Below are positions 10,884 to 21,594 of a stretch of DNA of 64,000 nucleotides, in pieces. This stretch comes from Chaenocephalus aceratus (Eukaryota; Chordata; Actinopteri; Perciformes; Channichthyidae). The stretch's first letter is position 1. Each line of letters starts with the position of its first letter. The translations under genes and the position numbers were made by a program. The stretch spans positions 744,001 through 808,000 of the forward strand of contig CM043797.1 of assembly GCA_023974075.1 (NCBI GenBank). Reading direction: 5' to 3'. The notes beneath the pieces are model-generated. The model saw only the letters and a list, made by a program, of their open reading frames with translations, had not been told where the DNA came from and searched no databases.

Positions 10884-11801
10884 AAATCACAGCTCATTCA
10901 TTTCATTCTGTGCAAAGAAAAAGCAACCTCTTAATCCAGATATCTCACCATGCATGTGTATGCATGCACGTGCAGGGTGTGGCGTGACCACCAAAACAGA
11001 AAGATAATTTATGGACACAAGATGTGTGCAAATGTATTTAGTTTCCTATCCATGTGAACATGATTTAAGTGGGGGGGACCTAACCTCCTCTAGAGGGGTC
11101 CGGGGGGCATGCTCCCCTGGGAAGATTTGTTGCACTTTGAGAGCAACATTAGGAGATCTATGGACACATCTCTCAACACCCAAACACAACTGTAAGCAGA
11201 TTTTCTTTTAATTTATGGATATTTGACAAATCACTACCCTTTCAAACTGTATTCTTCTTTATTAATAACTGTAATATAGTTTTATACCTGTTTACTTTAT
11301 TCTCTTATTTTTTTTATAACTATAATGATCATATAAAGATGTGCCTTTACCTCACTGGTTGTAGACAAAGCTTCTTATATTCGTTAGCATAGCTAGCTAA
11401 CCAGATGCTAACGATAACAACACAGTTATTGACTGTATGACAGATGAGCAGATCGCCACTGGGCTTTCAACTAAAGACACAGACACGCAGAAACTGCGGC
11501 ATGTGTATGGACTTATCGGTACTGCAATTTCTGAAGTGCTGGAGTGGCGTTCTGGTGCTCCGTCAGAACTGCACCCCTGTCAGTCGAGACATATACCACG
11601 TGATGACACGTTAGGCTCGTGTTGTGTTCAAGGACCCTGACCTTGGCCAGGAAAAACAGGCACTCACTTGTTTAATTTTTTTGCGGTCTAGATTTCTTTC
11701 ATTTTTTTATTTTTTGCGTGTGTTTATAAATTACCTCGAGGGCCGTACCAAATTGTCTCGCGGGCCGTATACGGCCGGAGGCCGGAGTTTCCCCACCCCT
11801 G
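10884..11801 (-). mobile_element. Non-autonomous hAT element, copy 1 (one end missing)
   Basis: This is the same family as 42686-43761 in reverse orientation. Shared stretches include 'cacagctcattcattt', 'acctcttaatccagatatct', the 'ccatgtgaacatgatttaag' block, 'gatgagcagatcgccactgg' and 'cagaaactgcggcatgtgta'. Its right end reads ...TTTCCCCACCCCTG, which is the CAGGGGTGGGGAA tip in reverse. The opposite tip seen in the other copy is absent, and homology stops near 10884. A ~67-residue frame beginning MTDEQIATGLSTKDTDTQKL is shared with the other copy and may be transposase-gene debris. Confidence 0.75.
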
Positions 11802-12515
11802 CCGTAGAGTCTCACTCTGAGCGAGTGCTGCTGCAGCTGCTCTCGGCTTCGTCCATATAATTCATTCATTCATTCAATGCTCGCCGGTTCCACATTGTTT
11901 GTTGTGAGGAGTCTGATATATTTAGTATATTTATATTTTAGTGCGACAGCCAGGGGTGACAGGCGCGTACACGTCACAGGCAGCTTGCTGTTGCCAGATT
12001 GGGTGGTTTTCCGCATTATTTTTAAGCCTGTTTACGGTGTGTTTTAACTGGGTTTTCGGCTGAAAGGCATTTGAAATCTGGCACACTTTTGAACGCCGTT
12101 ATAATACAGTGCTGAGAATGAACGCACTTTTGAACGCCGTTATACAGCGCTGAGAATGAACGCGTTCTCAATTACGTTCATCTAGCGGAAATACAGTATG
12201 TTCAGTTCACGTTCGCCCAAAATATGAACACGTTCATGAACGATCGTTCATTGAACGCGTTCAGGTACATCACTGCCAGCTGAGGCAATCACAGCACCAA
12301 TCAGCCGCTCCGCCCAGCCGTGGCTGCGGATCACGATCACCTGACACCAATCAATTATACTCCATTACATGTCCTTATTCTGTTTTGTACTGTTTGCTAC
12401 GTCATACCTTTTTATATTTGTAATAAATCTCGTTTTTATGGTTCATCAGTGTTGTTTTCATTTGTGGAGGGATGAATGAGTAAATAAATGAATCAATGGA
12501 CATTGGTATAAGTAA
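11802..12515. other. Non-coding; cluster of 'gaacg..ttc' motifs at 12060-12275
   Basis: No gene is seen. At 12060-12275 there are repeated 'ttttgaacgccgttata', 'gctgagaatgaacgc' and 'aacacgttcatgaacgatcg' units, ending '..gttcaggtacatcactgcc'. In fish genomes such a 'gtgatgtacctgaacg' palindromic end typically belongs to a hAT-type element. Only one end is visible here. Confidence 0.4.
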
Positions 12516-12746
12516 GGCAAGGCAAGTTTATTTATATAGCACTTTTCAACACAAGGCAATTCAAAGTGCTTTACAAAAAATGAAAACATTAAGGCATTTA
12601 AAATCAGTCATTAAAAATAAAAGCTAATAAAAGAAACATTAAAAGAAAAAATACATGGATAAAAGTTACAGTGCAGTCTAAGATATGAATAGTTAAATTA
12701 AAAGCAGCGACAAAAAGAAAAGTCTTCAGCCTGGAAGTACTGCATT
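12516..12746 (-). mobile_element. L2-like LINE 3' tail
   Basis: The reverse complement of the 3' tail seen at 8800-9032 ('aaggcaaggcaagtttattt', 'atatagcacttttcaacaca', 'atgaatagttaaattaaaag'). It is a 5'-truncated insertion carrying almost no coding sequence. Confidence 0.85.
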
Positions 12747-14339
12747 TTATTGATCTAAATTAACTAACGTAACAAATTAACCTTCTTCTTGGACGCAGCT
12801 ATGTATGAAATCAAGTCATTTTAAGAGTGCATTTAACGTGTACAGGGTAACAACAGACAGACAAAAAGTCCTCAGTCTAATGGAATATTCCACGAGCTCA
12901 GCCAATGAACGATGCGAACATGGTAGTCCAGGAATGATAGTTTGATAAATTTGAGTTTGATATACTTTATTAATTCCTGTGGGGAAATTGTTTGTAGCTG
13001 GAGTTGGCTGATAAACGCTGCTAGTCAATGTTGATTCGATGGTCAACTCTGTTCCCAGATAGTAAAACCTCTCACAAATACCGCGTATATAACGCAAATA
13101 CCTCGGACTTAGTGATGTATTAAGACATATGACAAAACATGACATAAAACAAGCATACTGCACTGTTTAGAATCCATTTGGTCTGGTTTAGCGCAACCAT
13201 GTAGGCGGCCATCTTTCACTTCTGTTGACAATATGCAGCTACCCAATTGGTGTAGCACGATCACGTGACGAACCGTGGCACTACTTTGGACCAAGATATT
13301 ATTACGCTTTGAAGGGACTAGTTCAGCCAATAATTACGTGCCTAGAAGAATTGGCAGGAATTTTAGCGACGAACTTTTTTTTGGTGGATAAGCATGACTC
13401 GTTCTTTTTTATGAACTGAAGATTATGTAGTTCCACTTCTGTGGAGCGGGTTGAAACGATAACAGGGTTCACCTTATGGCCTATAGCTCGTGGGCAGCTT
13501 TTCAGTAGCTCGCCGCTCGATTATCGATTATAGCGTAGTAACGTTGCATCATGATTTTTCGGCCGCGGCCGGACAATAACGTTTTTTTATTTTAGAATGT
13601 TTTCTGTCACACGAATATCAAATTGGTAGATGACGCAGAGATCAAGGAACAGACGTGACAGCGACAACACACGCGGGGCAGTCTGCTTTCTCCACCAACA
13701 CCAGTCCAGAACCAACAGCAGAATGACCCGCTCTGAATCAGGCCGTGTCGCTGCGGCTCAGAGACACACAGGGACGGATTTGTGTTTTTTGAAAAACACT
13801 CGTTATCGTCATGTCAGGTTTTTGGTGGATTTAATAAAGTCTTGGATTGCAGAGTATGAATGTCCTCTTGCTATTTTCAGTTGATACGTGTGTAAAGTTT
13901 GTGAAGGCAGGAGGAAAGCTTCCGCGATCACCGTCTCCTCTGTTCCTCCAAACCCCGCCCCCTCCTGAAAATAATGAGTGACAGGCCGATAGTGACCCGA
14001 TCTCTTAATCACTGATTGAGATAAAATGAAGCTCTTAATCTCATACATTCATGGGATTTATGTAACAGTAAAACAGAGAATGTAAGTGTGCACCCACATG
14101 CAGTATTTGTGTTTTTATAATGCTGTTGTACTCCTGTTGTCTACTGTGTTCAGACTCAAGTCATGTTAGTGATGCCACATTCAGGAGGACCTTCAGTGTC
14201 CTTTCTTTAACAGAAGGCCGTTGCTAGAAGCTGCAGCTAGACTGCAGAAGTATTCGTTTTTAGTTGTTGAGGATGGAAAAATTTCACACACAGATATAGG
14301 GAGGCTAGATCTATACAATTGATTCATTATGGTTTATAA
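12747..14339. other. No gene recognised
   Basis: Short open frames here have no recognisable motif. Around 13453 'cagggttcaccttatggcctatag' could be a decayed left tip of the hAT remnant that ends at 14969, but the match is weak. Confidence 0.4.
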
Positions 14340-14969
14340 TTTAATGTCAAGACAAAGAAGAAGAAGAAAAAGATGGCTGAACTGTTCAGTGTCAATCGTG
14401 TGGAGATGGAGGTTATAAATCTCAAATCATGTTCAGCTTAAGTCTCAGCAAAACTCACAACATTTCTGGAGCCTCCAGAAAGCTCTCAGAACATTCACCA
14501 AGCAGCACTGAACACGTCTGCTTTATTTGGCTCTACAGACCTTTGTGAAGCAGCTTTTTCTGACATGAATGAAATCTAAATACAGACCAAGACTGACTGA
14601 TGAACATGTAAATGACTCTATTAGAGTGAAGCTAAGTGGGTACACTCCAGCACTATTGTGGACTCCATGCAGCGCCAGTCATCTCACTTGAATGCACTTA
14701 TTTTACACATGTGCCATAAGATGCTTGTCAGGTAAGGACATGTATGTGCATTTTCAGTGATGTACTTACTATGAGGGCCATAATAATATGCGAGACATTT
14801 TCGTTTTCTTGGACCTTGATGTGAAGTTAAGATTATTGATAAGCTTTAGGTATTGCAATGTCACACGTGTACAAAGGTATAGCTTAATTCAACTGATGAG
14901 GGCTATGTGAATACATCTAAGCGATGTGATGGAAGTAGCTCTCAGATGAAGAAAGGTTGGAGACCCCTG
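14340..14969 (+). pseudogene. Decayed hAT transposase C-terminus with right tip
   Basis: Conceptual reading in broken frames gives remnants of the hAT C-terminal dimerisation region: '..FCEAAFSDMNEI' followed by KYRPRLTDEHVNDSIRVKLS, with a stop in 'MNEI*' and several frameshifts. The segment ends with '..ggttggagacccctg' at 14969, which reads inward as CAGGGGTCTCCAACC, a hAT-type tip. The 8 bases beyond it (gtctagac) are not found at a matching left tip. It is related to, but distinct from, the intact element at 2307-5972. Confidence 0.65.
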
Positions 14970-16619
14970 GTCTAGACACTGGTGATGATGCTGAAGATCT
15001 GGATTTGATGAGGAGATGGGATGAAGAGGGGATGTGATGAGGTCTTTGGATTAGCTCTCCTGGCACTGGATATGATGAAAGGAGGTGGATGGGGAGGAGG
15101 CGGGCGGCAGCATGAAAACCTGACATCACAGCTGACTGCAGGAGAGAGGAGAACCATGTTATAGTTTGGCTGCAGCATGGTGATTGGCTGCTGGAGAATG
15201 AGGTGAAATGTAATAGGTTACAGAGAACGCCTGTGATGAGCTCATTATATGCAGCTGCGGAGTGAATGTATATAAACCCAGTCTTCCTTTAATAAATTAC
15301 GCTGAGCTTCATTTAAATCTTGAGAAAAAAAAGATAAATAACACATTTTAGTTGCCCCACAAATAATAAATAAACACATTAGCCATATTACCATGGGACA
15401 CGGGGACACAGCAAATACATGCTGCCATCACATCGAAGTTAGAGGCCTTTGCAGATTTAAAACCAGAGCCTAATGTGTAAAATCTGTAAAGTGTTTGTAA
15501 AACTACAGAAACAAACGCTCAATGGCCACCAGTCTGCAGATCTCACATCCATTTGACAAAAGATGTAACAAAGATGTTTGCACTGCCGACAGTCGTTGTT
15601 TCGAACAGTATGAACACATTTAACGCAGAATGCTCTTTCATTTGTTTCCCTGGACCACGATGGCTGCATCGTGCGGTCAGACCCTGGGTGGACCGGTCAC
15701 TGAGGAAGGCCATACTCATGTCCTTTTGAAGCACATTAAATCACAGGTTAGCGCATCAGAGATAATGAATTAGGTGCATACTTTTTAAACCGTCACTCTT
15801 AGCGAATTCAGAGCCATTATTACCAGCTGCTAAAGCAACGCTGCTATTGTTTTCACCTATTGAGTCTGCATGTGTGTGTCGTCATGGCAACGTGGTCCTG
15901 AAGACACACAGAGTTGCTTTTGAGTACTTTGCCTAGTGTTTAAATGCATGTGGACAGATTTTGTCAATCACAAACGTGCAAGTTTTAGTGTCCCTTCTCA
16001 TCTTTTTAGCAGGTTCCATACAATATGTGAGCTGGTTAAGTGAAGAGCAGAAGCCACTTTTCAAATGTTACACAATCCTTTTCCCATGCCCTTGCTGTCA
16101 ACACCTATCCATGCTGAACGTTGCTAAGATATTATTGATTGGGGTGTGGCCAAAAGTGCAATATGCTTTTTAATGTAACTGACAGAGAGCAGTGCTTTTG
16201 TCCTGTGCACTATGCCCATGGATTTTATTTTATTTCAAGATTTGTAATTACTTCGCTAACAGACGTTCAAGGGTTCCAAAAACCACGGGACTTTAATGGT
16301 GATCGTTCCAAATGCAACACCAAAAACAGGAGAGGATGGGCGAGGGGAAAGGATCACGGCGGGAGTCCCTCTGCAGCAGGCTTGGAGCAGTAGGGCCTGG
16401 CTCATTTTGTGGCATCTGCAGGCAGTGGCAAGTACTTCCGGCATCTGCTACCGAAGCCACAACTTGCGGAGGCATCTGCCGCTGCTCAACAGGAGTTGCC
16501 ACAAGATGCCAGAGTAAGAGAAGGTTTACGGTGCCAGTCTCTTCATGTTCTGACCCTTTCTTGGGGTCTGGTCTGGCTTATGGAGGTCCACGGAGCCTAA
16601 AGGCGGCTGCTAAGAGAAT
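14970..16619. other. No gene recognised
   Basis: Nothing recognisable as a gene. The segment from about 16290 leads into proline/alanine-rich low-complexity sequence; overlapping open frames there are probably by-products of that composition. Confidence 0.4.
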
Positions 16620-17076
16620 GAGTCGAAGGGCCAAGCAAGCAGCCCGAGCCCCAAGAGCCATGGCTCCTGCCCCAGTACAGGCCCCAGCAGCCATGCCTCC
16701 ATCCTCCAGTACCGGCCCACGCAGCTTTGCTTCCATACTCCATTACCTGGCGTACACAGCCAGGGTCCAGGCTTCCGCTCCACGCCCATCAGCCATGGTT
16801 ACGGCTCCAGTACCGGCCCACACAGCCATGATCCAGGCTTCAGCTCCCGACCTTACAGCCATGTTTCCGGCTCCAGAACTGGTTCTTACAGCCATGTTTC
16901 CGGCTCCAGAACCGGCCCATGCAGCCATGGTCCCTGCACCAGAGCTGGCCCATACAGCCATGGTTCCGGCCCCAGTTCCAGCCATGATTCCGGCTCAAGT
17001 ACCGGGCCCAGCAGCCATGGTTCCGGCCCCAGTTCCATCCATGGTTCCGGCTCAAGTACCGGCCCCAGCAGTCATG
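16620..17076 (+). repeat. Left fragment of gypsy-associated proline-rich repeat region
   Basis: This stretch matches 30076-30500 and 32037-32460 (shared: 'gccatgcctccat.ctccag', 'taccggcccacgcagctttg', 'acacagccagggtccaggct'). It is the same repeat unit, cut after GTCATG at 17076 by the Polinton insertion and resuming at 28865. It reads as imperfect repeats of '(g)ccatggttccggctccagt' encoding Ala/Pro/Met-rich peptides in several frames. Confidence 0.8.
17071..17076. repeat. Polinton target site duplication GTCATG (left)
   Basis: Six bases repeated at 28865-28870 immediately outside the right tip. The uninterrupted target '..cagcaGTCATGgtcccgac' is present at about 30493 and 32454 in neighbouring repeat units, which confirms the duplication. 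A 6-bp duplication is the Polinton hallmark. Confidence 0.95.
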
Positions 17077-17548
17077 AGTAGTGATACAAATGCGGTATCA
17101 ATCTCATTAGTATGCAGAGAAAGTGACAGGTCGCCCCGCCCCTTTTTGACCGGAAGTCCCGCCTTTTTATTTTTATTTTGAAAACCGGAAGTCCCGCCTT
17201 TTTATTTTATTTTGAAAACCGGAAGTCCCGTCTCGTTCGACCGGAAGTCCCGAATCGTTCGACCGGATGTACAGCCACCGCTTCCGGTTTACAAAATAAA
17301 ATTAAATTAAATTAAAATTAAAAAAATGAGAAAAATTAAATGCAGTTGTTTTCAATCAATTAATATACATAGGATATATATCCCGCCTCCTAACCACTTC
17401 CTGTGTGGTTAATCCTGTATATAGTATTGAATGTAACTTGCAAATAACATGAAATTAATCTAAAGTAAAGCATCTAAAAAAATGTATATTTAAACCTCTC
17501 TATTTTTGCAAACAGGACAGGAGGGGAGAAAACATATGGTGGAGGAGG

Positions 17549-17587
<39 letters not shown>

Positions 17588-17666
17588 TCCCCGCCCCTCA
17601 CCCCATCTCCCACTGTCTAAATAAAAAGCCAGCGTCACTCTTAAATATTTCTCAAGTCGAGAGAAA

Positions 17667-18473
17667 ATGGCCAAGAGACGTCTTGATATGAATTTAATCA
17701 GCGAGACACCGGTGACAACTTACAACCATCCGTTGGGTGCTCCAATCAAGAAACGAATGAAGTTTGTATGCCGGGTTCAGACACCTACAGCCGAAGAACT
17801 TCACGAAGAATGGACTCTAAAAAATGGCGATGTTTGGGGTTATATATTCAACTATATGGCTAATGAACTGCATTTCTACAATCTGAAGAATGGAGAAACG
17901 TATGGACCTCGTAGTGTTTAAAGCGACACTGACCTCAACAGATTGGGCTGTGTTAACTCTGGTGTCTTCCCAAGATCTACACGCAACCATTGTAACAAGG
18001 AAGAAGTAGTGCATCAAGAAACCATCGTGGAACCACCGGTGTACAAGATATTTGCAAAGAAAAACAAAGAAACACAAACAACATGCGAGATTAAAGAAGA
18101 GCTTGCATCCTTACCCCTCAATGTGGAGGAAGAAGAAGGAGATATTCCCACACAGCCAGAAGGGAGAAGAGTCCTGACAAGCACCGTCTGGGAAACTAAA
18201 AGCGGACCCTCTGGGCGTTGGTATTACCGCTCAAGCCGTTTGGTGACGTTGGGTAAGGACTCCTCTGATGATTTTGTTTTGGAGTATTTTAATTCTACCT
18301 GCGGGGTATTTCAAACGTCCTTGAGGGTGCCTCTGACTGCATGGCTGGAAATGATTGAAGGAAAAGCTACAAAGCTTAAAGAGCTTTTTAAACAAAGTCA
18401 GACATCGATGGACATTATACTGGTGAAAAAGACCCTCACGTTTGCAGAGGACTCCGCCCCCCAGTCAACATAA
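17667..18473 (+). pseudogene. PC4-like domain protein, left-arm copy (frameshifted)
   Basis: Same gene as 27454-28257, but one extra T at about 17916 (gtgtttaaag versus gtgttaaag) creates a TAA stop after 84 residues. A 2-nt insertion ~80 bases later (aacaaggaag versus aacggaag) restores the frame to the end at 18473. A (CA)n tract and a TATA-like 'aaataaaaag' lie just upstream of the ATG. Whether the break is real or a base-calling error cannot be told from one sequence. Confidence 0.85.
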
Positions 18474-18545
18474 CAAGTCCCGCCCACCTCAGCAGATCAT
18501 TTAAAAGTAAGGACCTCGCAAGGACATTTTTAGAGAGCAGCAACC
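18473..18545 (+). promoter_or_regulatory. Promoter-like module P1 (GC box + TATA-like)
   Basis: It contains 'aagtcccgcccacctcagca' and 'gatcatttaaaagtaaggac' with a TATA-like box at 18498-18507, 48 bp before the ATG. The same ordered module occurs at 20276, 21510 and 23276 and, mirrored, in the right arm. Confidence 0.7.
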
Positions 18546-19202
18546 ATGGATCCGAGAAAAACAAAGTCTCTCCCCACGATATGCAGCCTGGATCAAACGC
18601 CTACAGGACCGCCATCCTCACCAACATTTTGGACACCAGATCTGGACAGCGCTATGGCTGACATTGATATCACCGGGTGGCTGGATATGCCTCAACATCC
18701 ATCCAAGTCTCCAGAGGAATCAACCGAGGTTGGCGTTGATATGCCATGCTCTACTTGTGCTCCCAAGGGTGATGCTGCAGAACGTATTAGGACAACGGCA
18801 TTCCTGAACACGGTAAAAGCGGTTATAGTTCATCTGCTGGATAGAGTCGTGCAACTGTACAGAAAGGAAACATGTAACGGATGTCAAGTCGATCACCCCA
18901 GTCAGAGACAGCACGAGTGTTTATTCCCTACCGATGAATACTATTTGGATTTACACTACGATGAAGTGATAAAGAGACTGTGGACCGTTCGTTTCATTCC
19001 AGCCATTCGGGACGCTCTGCACCAGAACCACCTTCATGTGTCAGAGAGGAGAGTCTATGGAGCTACCGAGGCGATTCTGCACAACCTCAGAAGCACCAGA
19101 CTCTTTGAGGCTAAAATCGAGAAACTATACGAACAGCTGATAGAGAACGACGAGGCCCAAATGAAGATTACAAGAGCAGCTTGGGCCTTCTGGCAGCATT
19201 AG
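18546..19202 (+). CDS. Cys/His accessory protein 1, 218 aa (left arm)
   Basis: The ATG has a good context (accATGg). The N-terminal ~75 residues are low-complexity and acidic/proline-rich. A conserved core follows: hydrophobic helix (residues 86-105), then C110-x2-C113 ... PSQRQH123-x-C125, a likely zinc site, then 'LHYDEVIKRLW' and helices to the end. The second Cys/His protein (21595) shares this core as C-x2-C-x6-DQRQH-x-C, so the two are paralogues. The layout is reminiscent of small zinc-binding accessory proteins of animal DNA viruses, from memory and unverified. No function is assigned. The promoter-like module lies 48 bp upstream, and an AATAAA at 19316 follows the stop by 114 bp. Confidence 0.75.
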   Translation: MDPRKTKSLPTICSLDQTPTGPPSSPTFWTPDLDSAMADIDITGWLDMPQHPSKSPEESTEVGVDMPCSTCAPKGDAAERIRTTAFLNTVKAVIVHLLDRVVQLYRKETCNGCQVDHPSQRQHECLFPTDEYYLDLHYDEVIKRLWTVRFIPAIRDALHQNHLHVSERRVYGATEAILHNLRSTRLFEAKIEKLYEQLIENDEAQMKITRAAWAFWQH

Positions 19203-19315
19203 GAAGAGTTTTTATTTTTGATACTTTTTCGTTAAAGTATGTTTTATTTTTGATCTGTTTTTTATATTTTACTTCTTTTGTAACATGTTTTTTCTTTACA
19301 TGGGTGTGATATATC

Positions 19316-19321
19316 AATAAA
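19316..19321 (+). terminator. AATAAA overlapping the integrase start
   Basis: The AATAAA of the upstream Cys/His gene directly abuts the first possible integrase ATG at 19322. Either the integrase really starts at Met20 (19379), or the two transcripts overlap tightly. Confidence 0.55.
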
Positions 19322-20044
19322 ATGCAATGTAAGAAAAAATGCTGTACTCATTACCTCATCGGGGGTGTAACAGGAAACATGTCTGAGAAACGTGTTATGC
19401 ATAGGGTGTATTACACTCCATCTAATCCAGGGAGTTTAGGAGGTGTGGATAAACTCCATAGAGCTGTACAGGATGAAATGGGTAAACAAATAAATGTAGA
19501 GAAAGTCAGAAAATATTTATCTGAGCAAGACGCATATACTTTACATAAACCGGCACGGGTGCATTTTGCAAGAAACAGAGTTTTCGTACTCAGACCGCTG
19601 CAACAATTTCAAGCAGATCTCTGCGATATGCAGTCGCTGTCCGAATATAATGATGGCTTTAATTATTTATTAACAGTCGTAGATGTGTTTTCGAAAAAAG
19701 CCTATGCTCAAGCACTAAAGAAAAAGACGGGTATAGAGGTTGCCAAAGCTTTTGATACAGTTTTAACACACAGCGAGATCCCTAAAAAGTTACAAACAGA
19801 CGCGGGGAAAGAATTCTTTAATAAAGTTTTTCAAAACTTGTTGAAGAAAAGAGGTATTGCACATTATACAACCGCCAGTGACATGAAGGCATGTGTGATA
19901 GAAAGATTTAACCGTACGCTGAAAACTAAAATGTGGAGGTATTTTACAGCTAAAAACACTCACAGATATATAGACATCTTACCTGAACTAATTGAAAGTT
20001 ACAATAATAGTTATCACCGGAGTATTAAAATGACACCAGGGTAA
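19322..20044 (+). CDS. Polinton-type retroviral-like integrase, C-terminally truncated (left arm)
   Basis: 240 residues. After a Cys-rich start, residues 30-50 read YYTPSNPGSLGGVDKLHRAVQ, a block typical of Polinton integrases. The rve catalytic core follows: D99 (FQADLCDM), D160 (LQTDAGKEF) and E194 (CVIERFNRTLK), with 33 residues between the last two, close to DD35E. The frame stops at MTPG*, just after the core, so the C-terminal (chromodomain-containing in many Polintons) part is missing. The stop lies exactly where a duplicated ~310-bp module begins (20038; compare 21277). Start choice is open: 19322, or 19379 (Met20). In Polintons this enzyme inserts the linear DNA and makes the 6-bp duplication. 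All three catalytic residues are intact. Confidence 0.92.
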   Translation: MQCKKKCCTHYLIGGVTGNMSEKRVMHRVYYTPSNPGSLGGVDKLHRAVQDEMGKQINVEKVRKYLSEQDAYTLHKPARVHFARNRVFVLRPLQQFQADLCDMQSLSEYNDGFNYLLTVVDVFSKKAYAQALKKKTGIEVAKAFDTVLTHSEIPKKLQTDAGKEFFNKVFQNLLKKRGIAHYTTASDMKACVIERFNRTLKTKMWRYFTAKNTHRYIDILPELIESYNNSYHRSIKMTPG

Positions 20045-20356
20045 AATATTCATTAATTTGTATTGAATTGAGTTTTCTTTTTTTTGATTTTCAACATACT
20101 ATATGACTTTTACATATTTCTGACGTACTATACTTTTTTGACTTTTTTCTGTAGAATCTTGACAAAACTATTACTTGTTCTTAAATGATGACCTATTGCT
20201 GGAGATGAGATGAAAAAGCTACAACGCTTAAAGAACTTTTTTCTAAAAACTCTCAATTCTACACTGACTCCCCCCACTCAACGCAATAAGTCCCACCCCA
20301 CTCAGCAAATCATCTAAAACGAAGGACCCCACCAAGACGACCGTTGAAAACTAGCC
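20038..20356 (+). repeat. Duplicated module a: PC4-gene tail remnant + promoter module
   Basis: It aligns with 21277-21594 ('gggtaaaatattcatta', 'gagttttcttttttt', 'ctattgctggagatgagatg', 'aaaaagctacaac'). The last two blocks correspond to the 3' end of the PC4-like gene at 18340-18400 (ATGATTGAAGGAAAAGCTAC then AAAGCTTAAAGAGCTTTTTA). So the module is a decayed copy of [PC4 tail + promoter], moved with the Cys/His gene that follows. Confidence 0.75.
20276..20356 (+). promoter_or_regulatory. Promoter-like module P2
   Basis: 'aagtcccaccccactcagca' then 'aatcatctaaaacgaaggac', TATA-like box at 20311-20320, 46 bp before the ATG, which sits in a 'ctagccATGGa' context. Confidence 0.7.
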
Positions 20357-20554
20357 ATGGATCTGAGAAAAACCAAGTCTGATGTAGCCTACCTTTATTA
20401 TCACCAGGATAATGGATATGGGCTTAATGACTGGATGGTACAAAGTAGGGGAGAGGATGTTCCCGAAGAAGAGCTCTCCTCTATATGTAATAGTATTGTA
20501 AACGAAACATTTAAAGTGGTCCAGGAATCTTCATTTTTCAGAAACATTCTGTAA
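20357..20554 (+). CDS. Small fusion ORF, 65 aa (left arm)
   Basis: The first ~42 residues (through EDVPEEELS) match the start of the basic-protein gene at 23346. The last ~20 (VNETFKVVQESSFFRNIL) match residues ~70-90 of the 22166 protein (VNETFKVVLKSSF). It is therefore an internal-deletion fusion of two neighbouring genes that ends soon after the join. Its own function, if any, is unknown. A mirrored copy is at 25372-25569. Confidence 0.65.
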   Translation: MDLRKTKSDVAYLYYHQDNGYGLNDWMVQSRGEDVPEEELSSICNSIVNETFKVVQESSFFRNIL

Positions 20555-20569
20555 CATTACCGAATAATT

Positions 20570-21245
20570 ACACTTACTTCTTTTTCTTGTGTTACCAAGA
20601 TACTTTTAGATACAGTTTGGGTGTCTGAAAACTGAACTGGTTGAATATGAAGTACTTTATTAAGGAATTCGGATTCTTTTAAAGGCAGATTTGGGCTTTT
20701 TTTTTTTTCTCTTTGCCAAGATACTTTTAGACACACTTTGAGGGATGCAAAACCTTAAAACTAGAAAATGAAGTACAGTCTGATTAGATTTTTTCTTAAA
20801 GACTGTTTCTCTAAAAGGTAAGGTTTATGATTTTTAACAATTTTCCCTGACACTTTAAGATTTGTGTGTAATTCTCCTCACAACGGAACTGTAAGATACA
20901 CTTTTTATGTATGCCAAACCTTAAACTTTTTTTTTTTTTTTTGAAAATAAAATACTTTGTCTGAATACATTTTCTTTAAAGGCACTTTTTTTTATTTTAA
21001 CGCTATTTCAGTGGAAAAATACACTTTTGTTGACATCAAGGCTTTTTTCTCTTTTCTTGTGTTACTAAGATACTTTTAGACACACTTTGATGTATGCAAC
21101 ACTTGTTCAGTTAAATAATGGTTTTTTTTTTTTCTGATAAACTTACATATTTTAGTTATTTTATGTTACCAAGATACTTTGAGATACACCCTGATGTACG
21201 CAACACTTAACAAAGGGTATAATATGAAGTACTTGGTAAGGAAGG
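20570..21245 (+). repeat. Degenerate tandem repeat, ~110-180 bp period
   Basis: The sentence 'gttaccaagatacttttaga' + 'tacactttg.tgtatgcaa' + 'aatgaagtactt' + T-run + 'aaaggca' recurs, diverged, at about 20590, 20714, 20885, 21060 and 21165. It is mirrored in the right arm (24720-25345). No coding sequence. Confidence 0.8.
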
Positions 21246-21276
21246 GGTTTTTCCTTAAGGGTGCAAAACTTTAGAA

Positions 21277-21594
21277 CAGGGTAAAATATTCATTAAATTG
21301 TATTGAATTGAGTTTTCTTTTTTGATTTTCAACATACTATTTGTACACAATGACTTTTCCATATTTCTGATAAACTATACTTTTTCCGTAAAATCATGAC
21401 AAACTATTACTTATTCTTAAATTTCACCTATTGCTGGAGATGAGATGAAAAAGCTACAACTCTTAAAGAACTTTTTTTCTAAAAACTATCAATTCTATAA
21501 TTGACTCCCCCATTCAACGCAATGAGCCCCACCCTCCACTCAGAAAATCATCTAAAACGAAGGACCTCGCTAAGACGATCATTGTAAACTAGCC
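21277..21594 (+). repeat. Duplicated module b: PC4-gene tail remnant + promoter module
   Basis: Second copy of 20038-20356. It begins at the same 'gggtaaaatattcatta' and runs to the ATG of the next Cys/His gene. Confidence 0.75.
21510..21594 (+). promoter_or_regulatory. Promoter-like module P3
   Basis: 'gagccccaccctccactcag' then 'aaaatcatctaaaacgaagg', TATA-like box at 21549-21558, 46 bp before the ATG (ctagccATGGa). Confidence 0.7.

Noticed and set aside
16312..17181. 289-codon alanine/proline-rich frame
   Set aside because: It runs across the Polinton tip into the element, and its composition follows the repeat unit. No conserved domain.
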